From Ichthyophonus hoferi (Eukaryota; Opisthokonta; Ichthyosporea; Ichthyophonida; Ichthyophonidae): 26,377 nt of DNA. The position numbers and the translations under genes are program-made. Location: positions 424,510 through 450,886 of the forward strand of contig NAOQ01000002.1 in NCBI GenBank assembly GCA_002751075.1, read 5' to 3'. Every line of letters begins with the position of its first letter. Positions within the stretch are counted from its first letter, which is position 1. Under the pieces are notes generated by a model. It searched no databases. It was not told the DNA's origin and saw nothing but the letters and a program-made list of their open reading frames with translations. Positions 1-10,469 of this stretch are shown in pieces.

Positions 1-62
<62 letters not shown>
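1..62. repeat. Dinucleotide microsatellite (CA)n then (TA)n
   Basis: About 16 CA units are followed directly by about 14 TA units up to position 62. The tract lies just beyond the donor site of the last visible exon of the minus-strand bromodomain gene (exon end at 65), so it is intronic in that gene. Confidence 0.95.
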
Positions 63-64
<2 letters not shown>

Positions 65-66
<2 letters not shown>

Positions 67-3000
67 ATGTCCCGTGGGTGACTTTTCATTTACCAATGCA
101 TCGTACACTTCATGTAGTATCTGTTTGAGAGGTCGACTGTCGTCTGTGCCCCGTAATATAATATGGTTGGTTGACATAAAGGTGAGAATATGAATATGAC
201 TAATGTAGTTGAGTATAATATAACAGTGTACAGGTAGTATGGTAGGATAGTATACCACAGTATATGAGGTATAACGTGAGATATAAAATGGTATATATAG
301 GGATGGAGGAGGAGATAAACCCAGAAAGAGCGTGTCGGGAAGTTAACATGCTACTGGCTAGTTTTCATACTCGAATCCTTATTAGTTGTTGGTCTTAATG
401 GTGAGGTTTTAAAAAAAGGTAAACTAGAATCATCATATATAATATAATATAATGTAATAGCACAATGGTATGATGGTATCAATAGTATAGTAGTAGAATA
501 TTATAAGAGTATAAGAGTATCATAGCATAATAGCGTAATAGTATGATGGTATCTTGATATAATTGTATGGTAGTATAATAGTATAACTGCATAGTAGTAC
601 ATTAGTATAATAGTATAAGAGTATAATTGTACAATAGTATAATAGCATAGTAGTATAATAGTAACAATAATATAATAGCATAGTGGTATACTAGCATAAT
701 AGTATAATCGTACCATAGTATAATATCATAGTAGTATAATAGTAACAATAATATAATAGCATAATAGTATAATCGTACAATACTATGATAGTATCGTAAT
801 ACACTATAGTATAATAGTATAACAGTGCTACAGGGTGTACCGACCAGGCCCTCTCCTTGAACGGGCATCATAGATGGAGTTAAGTGTATCTACAATATCG
901 TCTTTAAATGCTTCAAACATATCGGTCAGTTGTTTGGCGTCCTGGTATATCTGGGTTTCGGGACCATAGTAGTGCTATAGGAAGGGAAATATAAGAGGTT
1001 GGTTACTAGTAATAAGGAGATAAAATAATATCATGGAGTATAACATGATAGAGTATAATAGGACATGTATAGTGTGATTGGTATAGTATGATATAATATA
1101 AGACTCGCCAATACCTTAGTGTTTTAACCCTCGCATTCTATGGTATAACAGGGTATGCCATGATAAAACATTGTATAGATAGAATAGCTTAGTTCTCTCA
1201 ATCGACTAGAAAAATAAAGGAAAGACTTGTTTGTAGTCTAATTACAACTATCAAAATAGGCCCACTGGCTGTTTTAGCTTAACTTTAATATAATTCAATA
1301 TATATTAACTATAAATTACAATCCGTGAGAAATGAGATATATGAGTGTATGGAATCCTATAAATATAATTGATAAAAGGGCTGGAAGTACGGTGCAAATA
1401 AGTAAAATATAGAAAAGTTGGCCTGTGATACGGTAAAAACAATTGGTACATTATTTCAATTATACATAATTAAAAATATCTCACGCCATTAGCATTAATG
1501 AATAACATAGCATACCATAGTATTGTATAATACCCAGCCAATATCAGTCTCAAATTCGTGAATATTTGTATAGTGACCTCGCTCTATTTGGTCTAAAATA
1601 GTCTTGAAGTCCATAGGGTCTATAGATGGGGTGGCATAGGGTGATAATATTAGGATAAAGAAATAGGCTTTACACACAGAGAAGGTAAATATATAGAGAG
1701 AGGAATGGATAGATAGTATAGAAATAGGTCGGTAAAAATAGAGGAATAGATATAGAGAAGACAAAGAGAAAAGAAAGAAGAGTAATTGTAATTGGCTAGT
1801 AATAATGAAAATCGTGGAAGGCCGGTAGTCCTAGAGATTAGGTTGCAAGTACAAGCTCTAGATAAGACTGCCTTTAAAATAAAATAATAATAAATATAGA
1901 ATGATATCTTAATACCAAGTATAGTCCATATCGTCTTAGAATAATTTATAATAATGATACTAATACAGAGAGTAATATAATATAATATAATGATAGAAAT
2001 AGTAAGAATAATGTAATGTAATAATATAATATAAAATAAAAAACACCCACTCTTAGTGCTATGAAAATACTCGGGAAATTCATCCCGTTCAGGTAGTCGT
2101 AGGAACTGGGTGACTAGCCATCTATCCCAGGGACGTTTGACGTCCCATGATTGGCGCTCAGCATGCATGAGGTACCGCAACGTACCGCTCATAATAAAAA
2201 GAAGATCCTGGGAGGATAGGTTACCTGTCATATCCACCTAGTGTCAATAATAATTGTGTCATGTCACTTGTATTGAGCTATATTGTAGTGTAGTGTAGTG
2301 TATTATAATATAATGCATTGTATTGTATTGTATTGTAGCGTATTGTGGTGTGTTGTATTAGAGTATACTACGTTGTATTGTAGTATATGGTATTATATGA
2401 TAGTGTATTATAGTGTATTGCATTGTATCAAACCATAGTATATTATGTTGTATTGTAATGTATAGTATTATATGGTAGTATATTGTGATGTATTGTATTA
2501 TATCACATTATATTGCATTATATCATAGTATAGTATTATATATATCTCTACCTATACTATTCATTCTATCTCCACATATATTACCCATACTATCTAGTAT
2601 GTCTCAATCTATATTATCTGTACTATCTAATAAATCGCATCTATACTATTTATTATATCTCAACCTATATGACTTGTCTTATACTCATTTATATATCTAT
2701 GCCCTCAAATCACCTCGTCCCCAGCGGTAAGTATTACGATGAGGTGCGTTGCCATTGGTTCCTGTAAGGCTCCTTCTGTGTGGTTTAGGAAGAGGGGTAT
2801 CTATAGGCTGATAGGGAGCCAAGAGTATGTCAGTGCACCACAAGATAAAGTGAGTGGGTAGTAATAACACTGGTATGGATATAGTTATAGTTATAGTTAT
2901 AGTTATGGTTATAGTTATGTTATAGTTATAGTTAAGATTACAGTTATGGTTATGATTGTGATTATAGTTATAGTCATAGTTGTAGTTATAGTTATTGTTA

Positions 3001-3640
3001 TTGTTGGTGTTATTGTTACTGTTAGAATATAATAGAATATAATAATAATGTAATGTAATAGAATATAACGTAATAAAATGTAACAGGATATAATACAATG
3101 TAATGTAATATAATAGAGTCTACATACCTTGGTTTTCTTTAACTTCTTATCCGTAGTCTCCCCCTCATGTTTCCTCTTCCTATCCACTAGGAAGCAATCA
3201 TTACATACATAGTCATACGCACCTGTTACCTGGTGCCATTCTGGCGACTACTATTGTTGTCAGCCAATGGTACTGCCATTTTTTAAAACAATTGATATTA
3301 CTCAGGTCATCATTGGTGCTAAGCAATGTGTAAAAGTAGTAATGCCAGAGAAAAGTAACAACGTTTAGTAAGGATGGAGAGAAACAGGAAATAATGAGAA
3401 ATTACATTAATTACTATAAACATTCTTGCATATTTACCTACCTGACTACCTACCTACACCCATGCCTACATAATATAATACATACATACAGATATACATA
3501 TTATCGTACATGCATACACACAAACCTAATTACCTTCCATGCACCTACAATAGCCCATACTAAGCTATACACTTATCCATTCTCACCTCATCCGAGTGGC
3601 AGGTCTTACACACCAACGTATCTCCCTTACGTCGTGGCAT
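65..3640 (-). CDS. GATA-like zinc finger and multi-bromodomain protein (polybromo/Rsc-like), 5' part only
   Basis: Likely nuclear acetyl-lysine reader in a chromatin-remodelling complex. Proposed exons on the minus strand: 3640-3587, 3247-3128, 2800-2714, 2237-2051, 1619-1516, 974-845, 143-65, then off the left edge. Exons 1 and 2 join in phase 0 to give C-x2-C-x18-C-x2-C (CKTC..SPEW..CNDC) with the W and SP expected of GATA-type fingers, followed by a Lys/Arg-rich, NLS-like stretch. Exons 4-6 give a bromodomain: RLPERDEFPEYF, then KNPMDFKTI created exactly at a phase-1 junction, FETDIGWVLYNTM, and YYGPETQIYQDAKQL. Exon 7 (PLKQILHEVYDAL) looks like helix A of a second bromodomain. The start is the first ATG before the finger. 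Exon 3 is doubtful: two frames both keep phase (the other uses an acceptor at 2804/2803 and a later acceptor for exon 4). The exon 6/7 border has an alternative (841/136). Polybromo and Rsc1/2/4 are known families; the assignment is inference. Confidence 0.72.
430..830. repeat. AT-rich intronic quasi-repeat (ATAGTATAAT type) with an 81-bp tandem duplication
   Basis: Intron between exons 6 and 7 of the bromodomain gene. Units close to TAGTATAATA recur throughout. A longer block beginning CATAGTAGTATAATAGTAAC starts at 646 and again at 727, an 81-bp spacing. The second copy has lost a short internal piece. Long open frames here, on either strand, are Tyr/Ile/Leu-rich by-products of the repeat and are not annotated as genes. 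Confidence 0.8.
2276..2530. repeat. Degenerate GTATT/GTAGT repeat tract in intron
   Basis: Intron between exons 3 and 4 of the bromodomain gene. The plus strand is a run of TGTATTGTAT/TGTAGTGTAG-like units that grades into ATATCATAGT units. No coding signal is seen apart from repeat-derived open frames. Confidence 0.75.
2876..3010. repeat. (TATAGT)n-like hexamer array in intron
   Basis: Intron between exons 2 and 3 of the bromodomain gene. The plus strand repeats TATAGT/TATGGT, drifting to TGTTAT at the right end. Read on the minus strand it gives Asn/Tyr or Ile/Thr runs, so open frames over it should not be taken as protein. Confidence 0.85.
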
Positions 3641-4454
3641 AGTGACAGCACTAGCCTACTAAAATTTATTTTATAATATATGCATATAATCCTATGGATT
3701 AATGTATGTATCTATTATGTAGTTATAGGTGATTACAGGTGCGGCTCACACCATTACCTATAAACTAGCTAACCTAGTCAAATAATACCTAAATATTGAA
3801 ATGATATTAAATGTTATCAAATCTTAAAAGCGTAGATTTAATTTAAATGTGGTATAATGAATGATAATCTAATTATTAACTATTAATATTGGTCATTTTA
3901 AAATAATTAAAAATAATTATAAATTAATATGACCGCTTTTGTACGCGCCAAATACTAGGAAACTAGGGAATGATCGGAAAGTGGCAGAGGTATATTATTA
4001 CTGTATACCATTTTCATATTAATGTAGTGTCTTGATTGTAATTATGTGATACCATCGCACAATTATTATATTACAATATATTTTGCTACATTATTATCCT
4101 GTCCATAAGTAGATTCGACAGTCAATGAATTTCTATATTAAATGATTATAATTTTTAATTCTAGTGATTTACTGATCGATTTTCAATATTATTTTTAATG
4201 CTAATAAACTGTTCGCAAATTATTTAAACAAAATTAATGAAAATGAATAGTTGACGAACATTTTATAAAATAGTTTTAATCCATTTATACTATTGGTCAA
4301 TTGCTTCAAAACCATTTCAAATGGTAGTCATGACTGGTAAATAATAAACAGAACTACATATTTATATTATAATATATGGAAGACATGCTTATGCATAGAC
4401 ACGCCTAATATAATAAAAATATTATATCATTATTGTATTTACAAATAACCCAAC
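3641..4454. promoter_or_regulatory. Shared promoter region of two divergent genes, with an E2F/MCB-like site
   Basis: This 814-bp gap separates the start codons of the bromodomain gene (minus) and the XLF gene (plus). It is very AT-rich except for a GC-rich spot at 3943-3952, ACGCGCCAAA. That spot holds the E2F-type octamer GCGCCAAA (reverse complement TTTGGCGC) overlapping an ACGCG core like the yeast MCB element. It lies about 305 bp from one start codon and 503 bp from the other. A role in cell-cycle control of either gene is inference from motif and position. Confidence 0.4.
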
Positions 4455-7400
4455 ATGGGAATGGAAAAGCAGGCATGGACTCCCTTAACAGTCGACGATC
4501 AACACTACCTTGTAAAGGCACAATTTGGAATGGATGGGTATAGGGTGTATATTAGTGATATGATAAAGGTGTGGAAGGAAGAGATGAGTACCCCGTCAAT
4601 AATAGCTCGTAATAAGGTAGTTTTAATGTGTATGTACCATATAGAAATATAGGTAGAGTTAGGTGAAGAAAAAGGTATTTTTATGTTTCATTTAACTTTA
4701 TCAATTTTATCATGTTTGGATTATTTCTGTCACGACTGAATTTGAAGTACACCGAGTCGTGGTGGTTTGCACGGTACACCTACACGTCTACACATACACA
4801 CCAAAGCATATAATGATATGTTGAAAAGGAGTATGTGTATATACATGTAAGGGTATATGAGGCACTCTCTTGTTTGTTGTTTGCTGCAGCATAGGTATAT
4901 TTCAAGTATATGGGTAGGTTAAGGATATATATATGTTCATTCTTTGTATCTTCAAGTCTATACGGTGTGTGGGTTTATCTTTTTCTCGTTGTCTATAAAT
5001 AGAAGTGTATGCTTAGAGTCAAATATTTTTGTGTGAAGTATGTATGACTATATACAAGGTAAGAATCGGTATGTTTATATTGTTGCTGATCACACCCATG
5101 ATAGAAATTAAACGCTCATACCACTATGGGAGTAGAACGAATAGTGGATCTACTGCGAACATGTCTAGAGGACCCTAAGGCACACTCTAATCTCCATATG
5201 GTAATAACACTATATTCCTACTTCTACTACTTGAAAGATATACAGGAGAGTATATTGTAGTATAATGTAGTATAATAGTATGGTGTAGTATGATATTGTA
5301 TAGTATAATATAATATAGTATAGTATAATATGGTATAGCACACTATAATATAATATAATATAGTATAATGATATAGTATAATAAAGTATAGTATAGTCTA
5401 TTATAATATAGTACGGTATAGGGTGATACTGGTGGTAATGGCTATATATCTGACTCGTGTAGGATCCCCCTCCCCTCAATTTGCATTCACTCAACTTGCA
5501 TGCATTCATATATATATATAATACAATTGCTGGCATATATATATGCACTCTTATATACATACGTACATATTTATTTATTTACTTACTTACTTACTTACAC
5601 ATACAAACCTCTATAGAACAGCAGAAGCCTAATGTAGATAATGAATTCCTTCTAGACCTATCACAAAGGATGGGGGAGGTGACTACAGTCACGTGGCAGT
5701 TTACTTTAACTGTTCAATCAAATGGCTCTCAAATGATTTATGACCAATTAATACGCCCCTTGGCAATCATGCATGCTGATGCTATGCGTATGGTAGGTGG
5801 CCATTTTCATACTAGTATATCTATCTATATATGTGATTGGATAACCGTCAGTGGAATCTTTGATAAAAAAGAAATGGACAGACCCCTACGGTTTATAATT
5901 AAGTAGTAATTAGTAATTAGTTTTTAAAGACCAATTCTAATTGGCCACAGGTCCGAGTGTTAACCCAACAACTTCAAGATAGAGAAAATTGTACGTCATC
6001 TGATTGTAAAGGTATGTCTATCTTTGTACATAGGTCATAGTTACAGTGTTCATCCCATCCCCACTATCATATATTATAGTACGATCTTGTATTATATTGT
6101 TATTATTATTACCTATATTAATATATATTGTATTGTAGGCTGCCTGTAGGGCGCCAGCATGAAAACTATCATTATAGCATGTACCTGTGTCGTATGTATA
6201 TATTCGTGATCTGAGACGAAGGAATAGACTATGAGAAAGGACAATGATAAATTGGTAAAGGTAATACTATGTGGTATTTATAGAATAAGTGTCAAGTATA
6301 GCACGATTAGGATATGTGTGATAGTATATAGGATAGTATCTATATATATATGGTAGTACGCATGTCTGTATGTATATAAGATAATATGTATGATAGTATG
6401 CACTATAGTATGTGGGATGCTATATGGGATATTATGAGAGTTGTATATGTATACTTGAAGGTAATATATTAACCTAACCACCAGCTAGTATGCAAGGAGT
6501 GAGTAATGAAAGTATGTACATTCATCATTCTTATTATTATTGTTGGTGCTACTATTATTCTTATTATAATTATACTTGTTTATTGTCTGTCGTATATAGA
6601 GTATTTTGGTATGTGATAAGATGAATTGTGGTATTTTGTAGTCAGTTATGGGTAAAGGCAAACACAATACTTATGGGTGACCTTATTGGCTAACCTTGAT
6701 TCTATAAACAGCATACACAAGCCCGAATTAAACTGAGCTTGGTATGGGTTTTATTAACTCATAAATTGTTAACTAATTAATCTAAGTAGTTTAATTTGAA
6801 TATTGGCTCAGTCTATGCATGTGAGACTTAGGAGTATTTACTACAGTTAATTAGGAAATTGGCTGTGATATTATCTATTATTGTTGATATTATGCTAATT
6901 TATACTATTAGTAGTATGATAATAACCTCACTCCTACTATACCAACAGATGAATCAACTACATTTAACAGTGATGACTTTGTAACAGAATGTCGACAGTG
7001 TAGGGTAGGGAAATCCTATGTATCTAACGTTTTTTTCCTTTATTTCTCTTTTTTTTTTTTGCTTGAATAAATATAGTAAGTATCATCTTACCTGCCATAT
7101 ATATATACATATATTATTTCTACCATGTATATTAGAACGTATAGCAATACAGCACTACAAATATTGATAATGTATTTCTAGACAACCTATATTTATATAT
7201 ATAATATTGTATAACATGTTATATTTTATTATATCATGCTATTCTACATTATGCCACATTATGCTACCTTATATTATGTTATATTATATTTTACTTCCAC
7301 TTAAATTTCCCTGTTACTTATTCTTTTGCCTCTGTTGGCCCCTTTCCTTTCCTCTCCTTCTCCCAACCTCCTCTTATACAGTCTGATCTTTTAGTTTCCA

Positions 7401-9683
7401 GTTCCCCAACCCTTCTCTTTCAAGGGTGTACCAATGCCCACTACATTGATGTGATGACGTCACTCAAAAATCTTAAAGGTAGGTGGGCCCTAAGGGGTCA
7501 ACTCTTTCTTTACCTTCTGAGGTAAGTGCTCTGATATCTAGCTTGATTTTATGTTTTTTATATGTATATATGTATGTATGATAGCCTGTATGTATGTATG
7601 TATGTATGTATATATATAAAATTATACATATGTAAATATTCATTATAATACAGATGATGTCTATAATGTTTATTTATTGGCATAAGAAGATAAGAAGATA
7701 TATAGAATTCTACGCGAATACATATACGGTCATGTTTTTATGTTTGCTTGTTGTTATTATTTTTATGTACATATCCCTCAGTAGTTCTTACATTATGAAT
7801 TAATTAAAGAATTGCTTTAACATATTACACGTGTTCTAAAGAAGATCATGACGTATCTTTGGCCTCAACTCAAAGCGAATCTTCTATTGGTCCTTGTTCT
7901 TTAGACAATACGTCATGTAATGACATACCAAAGGAGGTGAGCATTGGTTGTGGGTGTTATTATACCAGTATACTGTATACTATTATATTATTATACCATT
8001 ATATTGTTGTACTATTACACTTTTGCATTACTGTGCCGTTATATTATTATGCTATTTTGCTATTATCCTATTATGACATCACTTTATTATACTCTTATCC
8101 TGTTATACGATTATATTATACTATATATTATGATACTGTTATTCACCCTCTTCTTTCCTTGCTTTAAACCCGTTTCTTTTGGTTCTTTTTTTTTTTTACT
8201 TTCTTTTCTCTCTGGCGATATTAGTTTATTTATCTTTGTTTAATTTTTACTCCCTGTCCCCTCTCCCAACCTACCCCCTTCCTAGAGGTTCTATACAAAT
8301 AATAAAGTGGTGGCATATTTTTGTTGTTATCAAGTTGTCAATCAATATATAGTGCAAACCCATATATTTAACCAACCTAAATAAACACACCCTCTACTTG
8401 ACTATATCTGTATACATCATGCTTTATGTCTGGGCTACTAGAAATGTGTTGTACAGTTAATAATTACTTTTATACGATAGAAATAAATTATGAGTTGTGA
8501 ATTATACTCTTTGTTTAAGTAAAGAAACTCCACATATGCGTTATGGATTATTATAAAGCAAATAATATGATCTTTTTTAAATGATTATTAATACCACCCA
8601 TTATGCAAAGTATTGCTAAATATATTTTAACACCTAATTTTAAAGTGATATTGAGCTAAAGGTGCTGGATTCGTGTGATCTAATACCAATAGAATAATAG
8701 ATCGGGTTAGATCTAATAAGATTAAAACATAAAATAACCTTAGAAACTCATTGCGTGTCTTTTATTGTTAGACCAATGCTATGTGAGACTAACTGATTCT
8801 ATGATTCCTAATTCAATCTAAATTTGTGTTTTATTATGTGATTGGAGTGTAAACTTACTATGACTATATATAAGCATCAATTTAATTATATTATACACAT
8901 CTCAGTACTTTAATTTAATTGGATATATGTGCTGGTAACTGACTATCCTACTAATCTTAACCATAATACCAATCATACCATGTACATATATAGTAATGCT
9001 ATTATAGTCATGTGTATTTACAAGAGGGCTGCTTACCTCGCTCCTCCGAACGATACGTTAGAATGCATCCATGGCTACTTTATGTATAGCAAAATAAAAA
9101 TGTATATATACAATCATATTTTCCAATAATATTAAATGATTATTCTATGTAAGAAATATCTAAATAAATAAATATTTCTTTTTTCACATATACTCGGTAT
9201 TCTTGTTTCTTTTATTTTATTTTTATTTTTTTATGGTTGAGCTGTAGGAGAAAATAAGGTGCTGTTTTAGCATGCCATAAAGATCACTAGACTTAAATAT
9301 CTTGCAATCTTTGCACATTAAATATGCAAGTTTATAGACAATGAATATTACCAATACGTCTGTCATAAAGTACCTGTATTTAATATTGTACTATATTATG
9401 TGTGTATATAATGCAAGATTGGTTTATAGGGCCTTACAAAGTATTTTCAGTCAGACTGATTATTTCACATAAAATACTTTTGATTGAGGTCAGTACTTGC
9501 TTCATTATCGTGATGTGTGTGGAGCAATGTATGATAAGTCTTGTAAAATATTTATTTTTTGATGTATAGGTGCCGTTGAAAACGAATAGGGATTTGGAAC
9601 TTAAACGTCGAGAGGAGCTACAATCAAGTTTGGAAGCTGAAAAGGACGTTAAAAAGAGAAAGAAACAAAAGAGGCGCCTGTAA
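4455..9683 (+). CDS. NHEJ1: XLF / NHEJ1 homologue (non-homologous end-joining factor), eight exons
   Basis: XLF works with XRCC4-ligase IV and Ku to join DNA double-strand breaks in the nucleus. Proposed exons: 4455-4616, 5105-5249, 5617-5792, 5951-6011, 6949-6999, 7395-7478, 7842-7936, 9570-9683 (TAA). All junction phases agree and the sum is 888 nt, 295 residues; human XLF has 299. Head-domain resemblance: W8, GYRVYISDMIKVW (human GYALLVSDLQQVW), ARNKKLNA, LLRTCLEDP, VTWQF, then LIRPLAIMHADA against human LIRPLMGMSLAL and VRVLTQQLQDRE against QVRELATLLHMKD. Tail: S/T-rich with a TQ, then a Lys/Arg-rich end KKRKKQKRRL. The usual terminal Phe-Ser Ku-binding ending is absent. The stalk looks about 15 residues short, so a small exon between 6012 and 6948 may be missing from the model. 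Exon 2 could instead end at 5200 and exon 5 at 7004. Exon 8 rests on phase and composition only. Confidence 0.78.
5250..5420. repeat. TAGTATAATA-type repeat in XLF intron 2
   Basis: The plus strand repeats TATAGTATAATATAATATAG-like units between exons 2 and 3 of the XLF gene. The same kind of tract fills introns of the neighbouring bromodomain gene and, in the opposite sense, 7960-8140. The open frames across it are repeat artefacts. Confidence 0.8.
5567..5599. repeat. (TTTA)n(TTAC)n microsatellite beside an XLF splice acceptor
   Basis: A TTTA/TTAC tetranucleotide run ends about 18 nt before the TATAG acceptor at 5616 of XLF exon 3. Its pyrimidine content may contribute to the acceptor's polypyrimidine tract. 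Confidence 0.75.
7560..7612. repeat. (TATG)n microsatellite
   Basis: Tandem TATG/TGTA units in the XLF intron between exons 6 and 7, interrupted once near 7581-7588. No other signal is seen in the tract. Confidence 0.85.
7937..9569 (+). other. Long last intron of the XLF gene
   Basis: A 1633-nt stretch between exon 7 (donor GTGAGC) and the basic last exon (acceptor GTATAG). The left part (7960-8140) is a TTATAC-type quasi-repeat; 8180-8290 is pyrimidine-rich; the rest is AT-rich filler. The only island of normal GC content is 9027-9083, listed separately. Confidence 0.55.
9027..9083 (+). other. Candidate phase-0 cassette exon inside the last XLF intron
   Basis: A GC-rich 57-bp island bounded by an AG (9025-9026) and a GTATAG donor. 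It is open in the frame needed to join XLF exon 7 to exon 8 without disturbing either, adding 19 residues (GCLPRSSERYVRMHPWLLY). On the minus strand the same island ends in a strong donor, CGAG then GTAAGC, at about 9037-9036. It may therefore belong to an antisense transcript. Neither reading resembles a known domain. Confidence 0.3.
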
Positions 9684-9920
9684 GAAGAAAGGGGATTAAA
9701 GGCAGGGGGGACATTGAGGGCCATGTTAAAGGATGTGGGTGCTAGTATCTATTACATTTATTTTGATATTTGTTCTGATGAATATTGTATAGTCTGTGAC
9801 TGGTGCTAGTGACTTGTTTGTAGGTTTGGGGTCTCTAATTGGTTTTTAATTCTTAGATAGATGTTTTCTTCTAGGTGCTAGAGATTTTCTCAATCCAATG
9901 TATTAGGAACTAGTCAGGTC

Positions 9921-10187
9921 TTGGTATCGTTCTTTTGCTGCCTTAAGGCAGTCTGTGGAGCCGGCCTCTTATGGGCGTTACTGCATTTACATTTATATAT
10001 GATTGCCACCAGTGCAAAGAGAAATACTGGGTCGCTAACTTATCCTATTAGGGCACATGGTAGCTGTAATAGTTATCGTTTTGAATATATTCAATGGTGT
10101 CAAAAACGGGAGATTTGGCTAAACAGATATTTTGTAAAAACCATGCAATTGGGTTTCAGAGAGGTTGACTCAACGAAAAATAAATAG
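9921..10187 (+). other. Unexplained 88-codon open frame downstream of XLF
   Basis: Open from 9921 to a TAG at 10185-10187. Its first ATG lies only about a third of the way in (9998), so a complete gene is unlikely. The composition (Trp, Cys, His present, GC near 40 percent) is richer than the flanks. An overlapping frame contains DCHQC, reminiscent of a zinc-ribbon half-site. I do not recognise a family. It could be an exon, a decayed transposon piece or chance. Confidence 0.2.
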
Positions 10188-10469
10188 TTATGCAATCTTG
10201 TAGTATCTACTGGAGATTCCAAATAACCGTAAATTGACAGGATAATAAACTATATTATTATAGATTATGCATTTACATCTAAAGTTATGCAAAGGAGAGA
10301 CCTGTTTGCAACAAACATTAACTAATCATTTAAACCCTTTTTGACGGATTTAATTGGCTCTAGAATACTCCAATCTTCTGTTCTACTGATCAATAACTTA
10401 TTGATCTATGTGTATAGAGTATGTGGTTAGTTAATAACTCCTGACGTAAAACTACTATTATAAAATTTG

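Noticed and set aside
501-871. Open frames of 71 and 89 codons on the minus strand rich in Tyr/Ile/Leu
   Set aside because: They are translations of the intronic TAGTATAATA repeat. The right end of the second only overlaps a real bromodomain exon in another frame.
2697-3098. 133-codon minus frame with Asn/Tyr and Ile/Thr runs
   Set aside because: Most of it is the TATAGT hexamer repeat inside an intron. Only its last part overlaps the doubtful exon 3.
3185-3187. GTG at 3187 as the start of a separate small protein (DRKRKHEGE...)
   Set aside because: The frame continues upstream through YVCNDCFLV to a splice acceptor and completes a zinc finger with the preceding exon.
5793-5906. Continuation of XLF exon 3 beyond ATG 5792 (VGGHFHTSIS...)
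   Set aside because: The GTAGGT donor at 5793 joins in phase to 5951, restoring the family sequence VRVLTQQL. The read-through does not resemble XLF.
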